From positions 1 to 39,054 of the forward strand of contig NZ_BONY01000087.1 of the NCBI RefSeq assembly GCF_016862955.1: a stretch of DNA of 39,054 nucleotides, in the 5' to 3' direction. The position numbers and the translations under genes are program-made. Under the pieces are notes generated by a model. The model was not told where the DNA came from, searched no databases, and saw nothing but the letters and a program-made list of their open reading frames with translations. Positions 24,518 to 33,354 of the stretch are shown one piece after another. This DNA is from Rhizocola hellebori. GTDB taxonomy: Bacteria > Actinomycetota > Actinomycetes > Mycobacteriales > Micromonosporaceae. Numbering within the stretch: position 1 is the first letter of the stretch; every line of letters starts with the position of its first letter.

Positions 24518-27500
24518 ATGCGTGTCGTTGTGGCGTTAGCCGTTGTCGCAAGCTTGCTGGGGATCCCGGCACAGGCGGCAGAAACCAGTCTTTTCTTCTC
24601 CGAATACATCGAAGGCACCTCGAACAACAAAGCGTTGGAAATCTATAACGGCACAGGGGCTCCGGTGGACCTGGCCGCCAACCAATACGTGGTGCAGATG
24701 TACTTCAACGGGTCGGCCACGGCCGGCCTGACCATCGCGCTGACCGGCGCCGTCGCCTCCGACGACGTTTTCGTGCTGGCCAACAGCGCCGCCAGCGCAC
24801 CGATCCTGGCGCAGGCCGACCAGGTCAACGGCGCCGGATGGTTCAACGGCGACGATGCGATCGTGCTGCGCAGCGGGGGCGCGGCCGGGCCGATCCTGGA
24901 CGTGATCGGGCAGGTCGGCCTCGACCCGGGCACCGAATGGGGGGCGGGCCTGGCCAGCACGGCCGACAACACGTTGCGCCGCTTGGGTCACCCCGACACC
25001 GAGCCGGCCGACGCGTTCGACCCGGGCGCGCAGTGGCAGGGTTTCGCGACCGACACCTTCGACGGCTTGGGCAGCTTCGGCCTGTCCACGGTGCTCACCT
25101 GTGGCGGGCCGCTGACGCTGTCGCAAGGTGAGACCGGTTCGCGGGTCGTCACCGGGGTGGACCCCGACGGCATCGTCACCGAGCTGAACGTGACCAGTTC
25201 CTCGCCTTCCATCACCCGCACCGATTTCACGCCCGCCACCGAGGTCGGCGGCACCGCAAGCGCGACCGTGAGCGTGGCCGCGGACCTGGCGGTCGGCTCC
25301 TATCCGGTGACGGTCACCTCGGGCACGGCGAGCTGTGCCTTCACGGTCACCGTGAACGCGGTGCTGACCGTGGGCGAGGTGCAGGGCCCGGGCGCCCGCT
25401 CGCCGCTGGCTCCTGCGTCTGGCAACGGCTCATCCAGTACCACATATGAGGTTCAAGGGGTTGTCACACAAAGGACTTTGGCGCGCACCTCGGCCGGGGC
25501 GGACCAATTTGGATTCTTCCTGCAGTCACGCACCGGTGCCACCGACAACAATCCGGCGACCTCCGACGGCATCTTCGTGTTTATGGGCAGCTTCTCCTCG
25601 CTGATCGGCGGTTACGTTCCCGTCGTCGGCGACGAGGTGGTGCTGCGGGCGCGGGTGGCGGAGTTCTTCAACCTGACCCAGCTGACGTCGGCGTCGATGC
25701 TTCGGGTGGTGGCGCAGAATGTGACCGCCTACGAGGTGGCCGACGCGGTGCCGCCGGCGGATCTGATTGCGGCCAACCAGTTCTGGGAGCAGCACGAGGG
25801 TGCGCAGCTGCGGGTTCGTTCCGGCAGCGGCGTGGTCAGCGGGCGCGACGTGTTCGCCTCCACCGCCGACGGCGAGGTCTTCCTCGTCGACGTGGACGAT
25901 CCCGCGCTGGACCGGCCGGATCCCTTCGCGCGCAGGGTTTTCCGTGACTCGCATCCGCTCGACGGCGTCGCCGACGGCAACGGCAACCGCATCATGCTGG
26001 GCAGCATGGGCGTCAAGTGGGTGGCGCAGGACAACACCGCTTTGGTGGCGCCCGCGCACACCTTCGACACCCTGTCTGGCGACGCGGTGGGCGGGCTGTA
26101 TTTCTCCTTCGACAAATACGGCATCCAGGCCTCTTCGGTTTCTTTTGTGTCGGGTACCGACCCGAGCACCAATCTTGCGCCCACGCCGATAGACCGCAAC
26201 CGGGAGTTCTCGGTGGCCACCTACAACGTGGAGAACCTCTACGACTTCCGGGACGACCCGTTCGACGGCTGCGATTTCCTGGGCAACACCGGCTGTCCCG
26301 GCGTCTCCCCGCCGTTTGACTACGTCCCGCTCAATGAGGCCGACTATCAGGAGCACCTGCAGGCGCTGGCCACCCAGATCCGCACCGATCTGCACTCGCC
26401 GGATCTGCTGCTGGTGCAGGAGGCCGAGGATCAGGACATCTGCTCGGTGGTCTCCGGCGTGCTGACCTGTGGCGCGGTGGACAACGCCGACGGCAAGCCG
26501 GACACGTTGCAGGAGCTGGCATTGGCCGTCGCCGCCGGCGGCGGAGGCGCCTACGACGCGGCGTATGACCGTGACGGCGCCGACGATCGCGGCATCGTGG
26601 CCGCGTTCCTCTACCGCACCGACCGGCTTTCGCTGGCCGCGCCGACCGGCGTGCTCGGCGCGACACCGGGCGTGCAGTACCGCGCCCCCGGCCTGCCATC
26701 CAATGTGGACGTGCAGAACCCGAAGACGCTCAACGCGGATCTGCCCGACGACGTGGACACCTCCACCGGTGTCGACGGCTCCGACGTCTACACCCGCGCC
26801 CCGCAGGTGGGCAGGTTCACCGTGGCGGCCAAGCCGGGCGGCACCGAGTCGTTCACGATCTGGGCGGTGAGCAACCACTTCTCGTCCACCCCGCAGGCGC
26901 GGGTCGGCCAGCGGCGGGAGCAGGCGGCATACGGGGCCGCCATCGTCACCGCCATCGAAGCCGGTGACCCGAACGCCCGGGTCGTCTACGGCGGCGACCT
27001 GAACGTGTTCCCGCGCCCGGACGACCCGCTGAGCCCGCCTTCGGACCAGCTGGCCCCGCTTTACCAGCAGGGCCTGGACAGCCTCTGGGAGGACCTGGTG
27101 GCGCTGAACCCGGCGAGCGCGTATTCGTATGTGTTCCAAGGGCAGGCGCAGACGCTGGATCACGTGTTCGTCAACCAGCGGCTGCACGACGACCTGGTAC
27201 GGATCCGGGCCGCGCACGTCAACGCCGACTGGCCGGCCGACTTCGCCGGTGACGGGGCGCGCGGCGCGAGCGACCACGACCCGCAGGTGGCCGTCTTCTC
27301 CAGCCGGGCCCGGCTCACCGTGGCGGATGTGTCCGCTGTGGAGGGTCAGCCGCTGAACTTCGTGGTGTCGCTGTCACGTCCGCTGTCGGTGGACCTGCCG
27401 GTGTGTGCGGTGTCGTTGCCGGACACGGCGTTGCCGGTCCTGGACTTCACGCCCATCGCCGCCTGCGCCACCATCGCGGCCGGGGCCACCGCCATCACCT

Positions 27501-27628
27501 TCGCGGTGCCGACCCGCGCGGACGGCAAGCCCGAGGGCAGCGAGCGGCTGTGGCTGATCAGCGTCGCTGATCCACGAGTTGTCGATCTGACGGATCCGGT
27601 TGCCGCGGGGACGGTACTGAATCAATAG
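24518..27628 (+). CDS. Secreted LTD/EEP nuclease-like protein, 1036 aa
   Basis: A large exported protein. Signal peptide 1-20 (IPAQA cut). An LTD-like domain covers about 21-170 (FFSEYIEGTSNNKALEIYNG), then Ig- and OB-like regions, then an endonuclease/exonuclease/phosphatase domain at about 560-925 with SVATYNVENLYDF, DLLLVQEAED, GGDLNVFPRP, TLDHVFVN and GASDHDPQVAVF, covering the usual metal and catalytic Asn, Glu, Asp and His positions. The tail is a Calx-beta-like segment (VSAVEGQPLNFVVSLSRPL). This resembles ExeM/NucH-type extracellular nucleases. The frame is open 75 codons further up, but promoter and signal peptide fix the start. The last 71 bases overlap the convergent glycosyltransferase gene. 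Confidence 0.9.
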   Translation: MRVVVALAVVASLLGIPAQAAETSLFFSEYIEGTSNNKALEIYNGTGAPVDLAANQYVVQMYFNGSATAGLTIALTGAVASDDVFVLANSAASAPILAQADQVNGAGWFNGDDAIVLRSGGAAGPILDVIGQVGLDPGTEWGAGLASTADNTLRRLGHPDTEPADAFDPGAQWQGFATDTFDGLGSFGLSTVLTCGGPLTLSQGETGSRVVTGVDPDGIVTELNVTSSSPSITRTDFTPATEVGGTASATVSVAADLAVGSYPVTVTSGTASCAFTVTVNAVLTVGEVQGPGARSPLAPASGNGSSSTTYEVQGVVTQRTLARTSAGADQFGFFLQSRTGATDNNPATSDGIFVFMGSFSSLIGGYVPVVGDEVVLRARVAEFFNLTQLTSASMLRVVAQNVTAYEVADAVPPADLIAANQFWEQHEGAQLRVRSGSGVVSGRDVFASTADGEVFLVDVDDPALDRPDPFARRVFRDSHPLDGVADGNGNRIMLGSMGVKWVAQDNTALVAPAHTFDTLSGDAVGGLYFSFDKYGIQASSVSFVSGTDPSTNLAPTPIDRNREFSVATYNVENLYDFRDDPFDGCDFLGNTGCPGVSPPFDYVPLNEADYQEHLQALATQIRTDLHSPDLLLVQEAEDQDICSVVSGVLTCGAVDNADGKPDTLQELALAVAAGGGGAYDAAYDRDGADDRGIVAAFLYRTDRLSLAAPTGVLGATPGVQYRAPGLPSNVDVQNPKTLNADLPDDVDTSTGVDGSDVYTRAPQVGRFTVAAKPGGTESFTIWAVSNHFSSTPQARVGQRREQAAYGAAIVTAIEAGDPNARVVYGGDLNVFPRPDDPLSPPSDQLAPLYQQGLDSLWEDLVALNPASAYSYVFQGQAQTLDHVFVNQRLHDDLVRIRAAHVNADWPADFAGDGARGASDHDPQVAVFSSRARLTVADVSAVEGQPLNFVVSLSRPLSVDLPVCAVSLPDTALPVLDFTPIAACATIAAGATAITFAVPTRADGKPEGSERLWLISVADPRVVDLTDPVAAGTVLNQ

Positions 27629-28835
27629 GCAGCATCGGCCCGGTGGCAGCGGCAATGCGCTGCTGCCGGGCCACCAGCCAGGCGATCCCGGTCACGCCGA
27701 CGATGACGGCCGCCCACAGATACGAGTTGCCGACCAGCGTTTCGCGTAGACCCCAGTCGAGTTCCAGCTTTTCGCCGTGACGCACCAGCAGCCGGAAGTC
27801 GACGCTGAACACCAGCAGCAGCAAGGCCAGCAGCACCCGCGCCCCGACCTCGCCGCGGCGCAGCGCCCGGTAGCCCAGCAGGATGCACAGCGGCACCACC
27901 CACACCCAGTGGTGGGTCCAGGTGACCGGGCTGATGAGCAACCCGCAGAAGGCGGTCACCAGCATCGCGGCCAGCGGCTGGTCGTGATCGTGCAGGCGGC
28001 GTACCAGAACCGCCATCAGGGCAAGGCATCCCGCGCCCAGGATCAGGCTCACCGTCAGCGCGCTGGGTGCCTCCCCGGTCAGCCGCTGCAGCAGGCCGTT
28101 GATGGACTGGTTGGCCGACTCGTAGGTGCGGTTGCCGTTGCCCTCCATGATCGCCGAGGTCCAGAACCGCACCGAGTCGCCGGGCAGCACCAGCCACGCG
28201 AAAGCCTGCAGCCCAAGGAAAGTCGCGGTGGCGCGGGCCGCGTCGGAACGCCGGCCGGTCAGCAGCAGGTGCGGGATGAAGATCAGCGGGGTCAGCTTGA
28301 TGGAGGCGGCTATCCCGATGAGCACCCCGCTGTAGCGTGAGCCGCGCATCGCCAGCACGTCGACGGCGATCAGCGCCATCAGGATCAGGTTGACCTGGCC
28401 CAGGCCGATGGTGCTCCACACCGCCTGCAACCCCAGCGGCAGCAAGGTGACCGCGTTGACCAGCCACGGGCTCGGCTCGTCGATCAGCGAGCGCAGGAAG
28501 GCGCGCACCGCGACGCCCAGCGCCAGCACGCACAGCGCGGCCATGATGCCCCACACGATGTGCAGCTTGAAAGCGACCAGCGGCAGGAAGAAGATCGCCG
28601 CAACCGGCGGGTAGGTGAACGGCAGATCCGCCCACGGCAAGGGGATGGCCAGCGAATCGTAGAGCGCGTTGCCGCGCAGGATCGCCGACGCCCCGGCCTG
28701 ATAGACAGCACTGTCCATCCCGGGATGCCGCTGCCCGACCATGATGATGGCCGCCAGCAGCATGCCGACCGCCAGCACCACCGACACCAAAGGCGGGCGC
28801 AGCGCGTCTTTCAGTGAAGGTAGGGAAGCCGTCAC
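27558..28835 (-). CDS. GT87-type polyprenyl-dependent glycosyltransferase
   Basis: A 425-aa polytopic membrane protein with about ten hydrophobic helices. The first extracytoplasmic loop has HPGMDSAVYQAGASAILRGN and is followed by DLPFTYPPVAAIFFLPL, typical of GT87 mannosyltransferases, which use polyprenyl-phosphate sugars to build envelope glycolipids. The acidic residue of this loop (Asp in GMDSAVY) is the probable catalytic base. The frame is open up to 29057, but the GTG at 28835 has TATTGT seven bases upstream and removes a non-coding-like leader. It lies 49 bases after tgpA. Confidence 0.85.
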   Translation of the reverse strand: MTASLPSLKDALRPPLVSVVLAVGMLLAAIIMVGQRHPGMDSAVYQAGASAILRGNALYDSLAIPLPWADLPFTYPPVAAIFFLPLVAFKLHIVWGIMAALCVLALGVAVRAFLRSLIDEPSPWLVNAVTLLPLGLQAVWSTIGLGQVNLILMALIAVDVLAMRGSRYSGVLIGIAASIKLTPLIFIPHLLLTGRRSDAARATATFLGLQAFAWLVLPGDSVRFWTSAIMEGNGNRTYESANQSINGLLQRLTGEAPSALTVSLILGAGCLALMAVLVRRLHDHDQPLAAMLVTAFCGLLISPVTWTHHWVWVVPLCILLGYRALRRGEVGARVLLALLLLVFSVDFRLLVRHGEKLELDWGLRETLVGNSYLWAAVIVGVTGIAWLVARQQRIAAATGPMLPIDSVPSPRQPDPSDRQLVDQRR

Positions 28836-28842
28836 CCGGAGG

Positions 28843-28848
28843 ACAATA
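28843..28848 (-). promoter_or_regulatory. -10 box TATTGT of GT87 gene
   Basis: On the minus strand TATTGT is followed by seven bases and the GTG start at 28835, so this gene can be expressed apart from the tgpA operon. Confidence 0.55.
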
Positions 28849-28884
28849 CCGGGTATGCAGTCGGCTGTGTGTCCCGTGACTGTC

Positions 28885-31101
28885 CTATCGTCGACGCCAA
28901 CGTAACGGCCCGGGGTGAAGCGCCCACCACACCCGCCGCCACCAGGACCGGCGTGCCTTGAGCTCGCCGATGAAATTGACCGCCCGGGTGCGGGCGATCT
29001 CGGCCTGCTGCTGGCCGGCGCCCTCCCGGCCGAAGGTGGTGTGGTTGACGACGTCACCCAATTCGGTGATGGGCGGAGCGGACAGCCTCACCCGGTGCTT
29101 GCCGCGGATGCGCGCGGCGGCCAGCGCGGCGTGCGCGGCCACCTCGGCCGCGGTCAGATGCCCCGGCGCGGGCCTTCCGGCCAGGCGCAGCGCGTCGGCG
29201 ACCTCCAGCCAGGCGCCCTGGACCCGCTCGGCGGGGCTGCCGGCGTCGAGGCGCTGGCGGCGCAGCCGGGAGCGTCCCATCAGGACGATCACGATGAAGG
29301 CGGCCGCCAGCAGCAGGATCAACCCGCCGCCACCGGCCCCGGCGACCAGCACCACGTTGGGGCCCAGCGCGCCCGACGCGGGCGGGGCGGCGTTCTTGGG
29401 CCCCTGCGTGGCGGGCGGCAGGGTGGGCACCGGCGCCTCCGAGGGCTCAGGCGGCTCGGAGGTTTCCGGCTTGGGCTTGAACTCCTCCTCCGGCGGGCGG
29501 GGAACCTGATCGCTTTGCGGCAGCGGGTTGAACGCCACCCAGCCGATGCCGGTGAAGTAGACCTCCGGCCAGGCCAGCGCGTCGCCGGCGGTCACGTCCG
29601 GCTCACCGGCGCGGGCCAGGAAGCCGACCACCACCCGGCTGGGCAGGTTGAGCAGGCGGGCCAGCACGGCGTAGGCCGCGGCGAACTGTTCCGAGGTGCC
29701 CTTCTGCCCGCCGGCGAAGACCGGCTTGAACAGGAAGAAATGCAGATTGGGGTAGGCGTGACCGCTGGCGGCCTGCGGGTCGAGCCGATAGTGGTCGGCC
29801 AGGTAGCGCTCCAGGGCCAGCGCCCGCTGATAGGGGGCGCTGTTGTCGGCGGCGATCTTTTGCGCCAGCAGCTGCATGTCCTGGGTGGCGCCGGGCCCGA
29901 GCGCCAAGTAGCGGGCCATCGTCTTGGCGTCGGGCACGTCGGCGCCCGGCAGCGAGTTGACGTCGGTGACCTCCCGCTGCGAGGTGACCGTGTAACGCAG
30001 CCCGGTGCTCAGGCCCTCGGGGCGGATGACGGTGCCGGTGCTGCGGTCGTAGGCGACCCGCACCCCGTCGATGCGGCGAGGATCGGCTGCCACCGGAAGC
30101 AGTTTGCCGGTCAGCTCCTCTACGGTGATTTCCTGGTGTACCGGCTCACGCGGGGCCTGGCCGGTCATCTCGGGCAGCACCCGCCCCGCCGGGCGGTAGG
30201 TGGCACCGACCCGCCAGGTGACACCGTCGTAGTCGGAGAGCACGGCAAGCCTTATCCGGGTGTCAGATGACACGTCGACGCGCAGCAGGCGCTGCTTAGG
30301 CTCCAGCGCCCAGCCGGACAGGCGGATCAGCGGATTCTCGTCCAGCGCATCGGTTTTGGGCGGCTCGACCAGGGTGCGCGGGTCCAATGGCCTCTCGTGC
30401 ACCGTGGCGATCAGGGCCGGGCCGCCTGCCACCGCCAGGGCCAGAATCAGCGCGCTGCCACCGGCGGCAGCCGCCGCGGTGCGCAGCCGCAACGCGTTGC
30501 GGGTGGCGGTGTCCACCCCGGTGTCGGGGGTGCGCACCCGCCCGGTGACCGCCAGCACCGCCACCGCCATCGCCGCGAAGCTCAGCGTGGGCCACAGCGC
30601 GGACGGCCCGGCCGGGCCGACCAGCCACAGCGCCCCGGCATAGAGCATGACGGGCAGGGTCAGCGCCACCGTGGTGCGCCTGACCCTCACCGCGAACTCG
30701 GTCGCGGCCAGCCCGGCCAGCCAGGTCGCCACGATCGGCACCGCCACGGTGTCCGGTTGCGGCTCCACCGGGACCAGGGCGGCCAGCAGACGCGGGATGC
30801 CGTCGCGCAGCGAGTCCAGGACGATTTCCTGCCAGCTGCCGTCGATTCCGGCCTTGCCCGCCGAGTAGGTGAGCGCGAAGAACAGGTATCCGCCCAGGGC
30901 GGCAATGGACGCCGGCGCCACCGACCAGGCGGGCAACCGGCTCAACACGACACTGACCAGCACCGAACCGACCGCCGCCCCGGCCAGCAGCACGGTGAGC
31001 AGATCGCCGGAGTAGACCCGGTCGGCGGTCACCCCGGCCAGGATGAGCATGCCCATCAACAGCAGCGGCACCGTGCCGGCGCGCAGCACCCGCACTACCA
31101 T
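28885..31101 (-). CDS. TgpA-like transglutaminase-fold membrane protein, triad lost
   Basis: A 738-aa protein with an N-terminal multi-helix membrane region (about residues 1-230), an extracytoplasmic transglutaminase-core domain, a Pro/Glu-rich stretch (PRPPEEEFKPKPETSEPP), another helix (VVLVAGAGGGGLILLLAAAF) and a cytoplasmic DUF4129-like tail. In active members the core reads G-x-C-x-x-(F/Y)A, then HAW, then W-x-P/A-F-D. Here these are GTSEQFA (Ser470), LAWPEVYF (Leu509) and GWVAFNP (Asn525), so all three catalytic residues are replaced while the fold motifs remain. Probably a binding or scaffold protein. I chose ATG 31101; a 33-codon extension would overlap the DUF58 gene. Last gene of the FN3-MoxR-DUF58 operon. 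Confidence 0.88.
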   Translation of the reverse strand: MVVRVLRAGTVPLLLMGMLILAGVTADRVYSGDLLTVLLAGAAVGSVLVSVVLSRLPAWSVAPASIAALGGYLFFALTYSAGKAGIDGSWQEIVLDSLRDGIPRLLAALVPVEPQPDTVAVPIVATWLAGLAATEFAVRVRRTTVALTLPVMLYAGALWLVGPAGPSALWPTLSFAAMAVAVLAVTGRVRTPDTGVDTATRNALRLRTAAAAAGGSALILALAVAGGPALIATVHERPLDPRTLVEPPKTDALDENPLIRLSGWALEPKQRLLRVDVSSDTRIRLAVLSDYDGVTWRVGATYRPAGRVLPEMTGQAPREPVHQEITVEELTGKLLPVAADPRRIDGVRVAYDRSTGTVIRPEGLSTGLRYTVTSQREVTDVNSLPGADVPDAKTMARYLALGPGATQDMQLLAQKIAADNSAPYQRALALERYLADHYRLDPQAASGHAYPNLHFFLFKPVFAGGQKGTSEQFAAAYAVLARLLNLPSRVVVGFLARAGEPDVTAGDALAWPEVYFTGIGWVAFNPLPQSDQVPRPPEEEFKPKPETSEPPEPSEAPVPTLPPATQGPKNAAPPASGALGPNVVLVAGAGGGGLILLLAAAFIVIVLMGRSRLRRQRLDAGSPAERVQGAWLEVADALRLAGRPAPGHLTAAEVAAHAALAAARIRGKHRVRLSAPPITELGDVVNHTTFGREGAGQQQAEIARTRAVNFIGELKARRSWWRRVWWALHPGPLRWRRR

Positions 31102-31145
31102 CGGGCCACCCCGCCGCGTATCCGGCTCACCATCGGGCCACCCCG
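31097..31145. repeat. 17-bp direct repeat at DUF58/tgpA junction
   Basis: ACCATCGGGCCACCCCG occurs at 31097-31113 and again at 31129-31145, 32 bp apart. One copy carries the tgpA ATG and its GGGGTGG ribosome site; the other covers the DUF58 C-terminus up to its stop. Confidence 0.8.
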
Positions 31146-32308
31146 TCCCAGACGGCGGCGAATTCAGCGCCGTCTTCGGCGCGAAGCATAAGCACGCCAA
31201 CGGATTCGGGCTCTAGCGGCAGGCGCGGGCCGAGCATGCCCACCGCCACCGACGGGAACGGCCCGCGCAGCCCGGTCACCAGGGCCAGGTCGCCGTGGCC
31301 GCCGGTGCCGGTCAGATAGATCAGGGTGTCGCCGGGGCGGAACTGGCGCAGCCGGTTGGTCGCGGTGACCAGCGCCTGCTCGTCGCGCTGGGCCAGGTCG
31401 GCCTCGGCCAGCAGGTCGAGCAGGGCACGGGCCGAGCCGCGCACCCTCCCGGAACCCGCGGCGTTGCCGCTGACCAGCTGCAAGGTGATCGGCAGGTCCT
31501 CGCGCACGGCGGCGGTGACGATCGACGCGGCGGCCTCGCAGGCCGACTCGAACTCCTCGCACGTCATGGCGGTGAAGGCGGGCCAAGAACCGAGCCGGTC
31601 GTCGAGCAGCACCACGATGCGCGGCAGGCTGGTGTCGACGTGTTCGCGCACCATCAGCTGCCCGACCCGGGCGCTGGTGCGCCAGTGCACGTGGCGCAGC
31701 TCGTCGCCGATGACGTACTCGCGCAACGTGTCGAAGGTGATCGCGCCGTGCGGGACGCGGTCGAGGCGCCCGTCGAGGCTGCGGGAGATCCCGGCCGGCA
31801 CCGCCTGCATCAGGTGGGCCTTGGGGTAGACCCAGATCTGGCTGGTGTCGCCGTGCCCGCGGGTGGAGGCGACCAGGCCCAGCGGATCGCGGCGGGTGAT
31901 CTGCAGCGGACCGACGTGCACCACGCCGCGGCGCGAGGTCGGCACCGGATAGCTGACATCGGTCTGGCGGCCACGGCGCAGGCGCAGCAACGGAACCGGC
32001 ACGGTGGCCGAACTGTCGGTGCCCCAGCCGCACCGATCGTGGGCCACCAGTGTCGCCGCGCCGAACCGGCCGATGTTGCGGATGGTCAGCGTCACCGTGC
32101 TGCCCTCACCGCGCGAAACCCTGTCCGGGTCGACCGCGCGCGACACGGCCAGCACCGGTTTGAGCGCGGCATGCCCCAGCGCGCTGACCAATGCCACCAC
32201 GGCGACGGCGCCCAGCATCGCCAGCTCGGGATAGCCGAAGACGAATCCGACCGCCAGCAGCGCCGCCCCGGCGGTGAGCAGCCCCCAGCCCCGCAGCGTC
32301 ACCGTCAC
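31127..32308 (-). CDS. DUF58 domain protein
   Basis: A 393-aa protein with two N-terminal membrane helices (about 7-45), an Ig-like extracytoplasmic or linker region and the DUF58 domain with its hallmark FDTLREYVIGDELRHVHW followed by RTSARVGQLMVRE. DUF58 proteins pair with MoxR ATPases and often carry VWA-like features; the segment RIVVLLDDRLGSW resembles the first VWA strand, though a full MIDAS is not evident. GTG start 31 bases after the moxR stop; an ATG at 32313 runs into a stop. Member of the four-gene envelope operon. Confidence 0.9.
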   Translation of the reverse strand: MTVTLRGWGLLTAGAALLAVGFVFGYPELAMLGAVAVVALVSALGHAALKPVLAVSRAVDPDRVSRGEGSTVTLTIRNIGRFGAATLVAHDRCGWGTDSSATVPVPLLRLRRGRQTDVSYPVPTSRRGVVHVGPLQITRRDPLGLVASTRGHGDTSQIWVYPKAHLMQAVPAGISRSLDGRLDRVPHGAITFDTLREYVIGDELRHVHWRTSARVGQLMVREHVDTSLPRIVVLLDDRLGSWPAFTAMTCEEFESACEAAASIVTAAVREDLPITLQLVSGNAAGSGRVRGSARALLDLLAEADLAQRDEQALVTATNRLRQFRPGDTLIYLTGTGGHGDLALVTGLRGPFPSVAVGMLGPRLPLEPESVGVLMLRAEDGAEFAAVWDGVARW

Positions 32309-32339
32309 GCCATGACCTGCTTCCGGCGCGTGCGCCCGG

Positions 32340-33320
32340 TCACTGGTCGTGGCCCGGCAGGGGCACCGGGACCGCTTCGATGGCTTCGCGCAGCACCTCG
32401 GCCGAGGTGACCCCGCGCAGCTGGGCGTCGGGAGTCAGCAGGATGCGGTGGGCGAAAACGGGCTCCAGCAACGCTTTGAGGTCTTCGGGCAGCACGAAGC
32501 CGCGGCCTTCGGTCAGCGCGTAGGCCGCCGCGGCCCGGGTCAGCGAGATGACCCCGCGCGGGCTGACGCCGACCCTGACGTGTTTGTGCTCGCGGGTCGC
32601 GGTGGCCAGGCGCACCGCGTAGGCGTAGAGCGGGTCGGCGATGTGCACCCGCTGGGCCAGCGCCACCGCCTCGCCGATGGTCGCGGTGTCGGTGACCGGC
32701 GTGATGGCTTCCGGCGAGCGCAGCGTGTGCCCGCGCAACACTTCGATCTCGACTCGCTCTTCCGGGTACCCGACCGAAAGCTTCATCAAAAAGCGATCGA
32801 GCTGTGCTTCGGGCAGCCGGTAGGTGCCGTCCATCTCCACCGGGTTCTGGGTGGCCACCACCAAAAACGGGCGCGGCACCGGGTGACGCACCCCGTCAAC
32901 GGTGACGAACCTTTCCTCCATGACCTCCAGCAACGCCGACTGGGTCTTGGGCGACGCCCGGTTGATCTCGTCGCCGATGACGATGTTGGCGAAGATCGGG
33001 CCGGGGTGGAACTCGAAGCCGCGGGTGCCCTGGTTGAAGATGGTGACCCCGCTGACGTCGGAGGGCAGCAGGTCGGGGGTGAATTGGATGCGCCGCCACT
33101 GTCCCTGCACCGAGGCCGCGATCGCGCGAGCCAGCGTCGTCTTGCCCACCCCGGGCACATCCTCGAGCAGGATGTGCCCCTGGGCGAACATGCACACCAG
33201 CGACAGGCGCACCACCTCCGGCTTGCCCAGCACCACGGTGGAGATGGCGCCGCTGAGCCGTGAGGTCAGCTCGGCGAAGGCACGGACCTGGGCTGGGGTA
33301 AGGGGTGCTGGCGGGTTCAC
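32340..33320 (-). CDS. MoxR-family AAA+ ATPase
   Basis: A 326-aa cytoplasmic AAA+ chaperone-like ATPase. Walker A is GVGKTT near 57-62 within LLEDVPGVGKTTLARAIA, Walker B is VIGDEINRASP near 114-124, sensor 1 is ATQNP, and the arginine finger region is LPEAQLDRF. MoxR proteins remodel or activate partners, often with DUF58/VWA proteins, the next gene here. GTG start, 34 bases after the FN3 gene. All motifs look functional, in contrast to the inactivated transglutaminase domain in the same operon. Confidence 0.95.
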   Translation of the reverse strand: MNPPAPLTPAQVRAFAELTSRLSGAISTVVLGKPEVVRLSLVCMFAQGHILLEDVPGVGKTTLARAIAASVQGQWRRIQFTPDLLPSDVSGVTIFNQGTRGFEFHPGPIFANIVIGDEINRASPKTQSALLEVMEERFVTVDGVRHPVPRPFLVVATQNPVEMDGTYRLPEAQLDRFLMKLSVGYPEERVEIEVLRGHTLRSPEAITPVTDTATIGEAVALAQRVHIADPLYAYAVRLATATREHKHVRVGVSPRGVISLTRAAAAYALTEGRGFVLPEDLKALLEPVFAHRILLTPDAQLRGVTSAEVLREAIEAVPVPLPGHDQ

Positions 33321-33354
33321 GTGGTCTGTCCTTTTGGGTCGTGCTGGTACGGGG

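Noticed and set aside
25526-27277. 583-codon minus-strand frame
   Set aside because: Antisense of the nuclease-like gene; Arg/His/Val-rich shadow.
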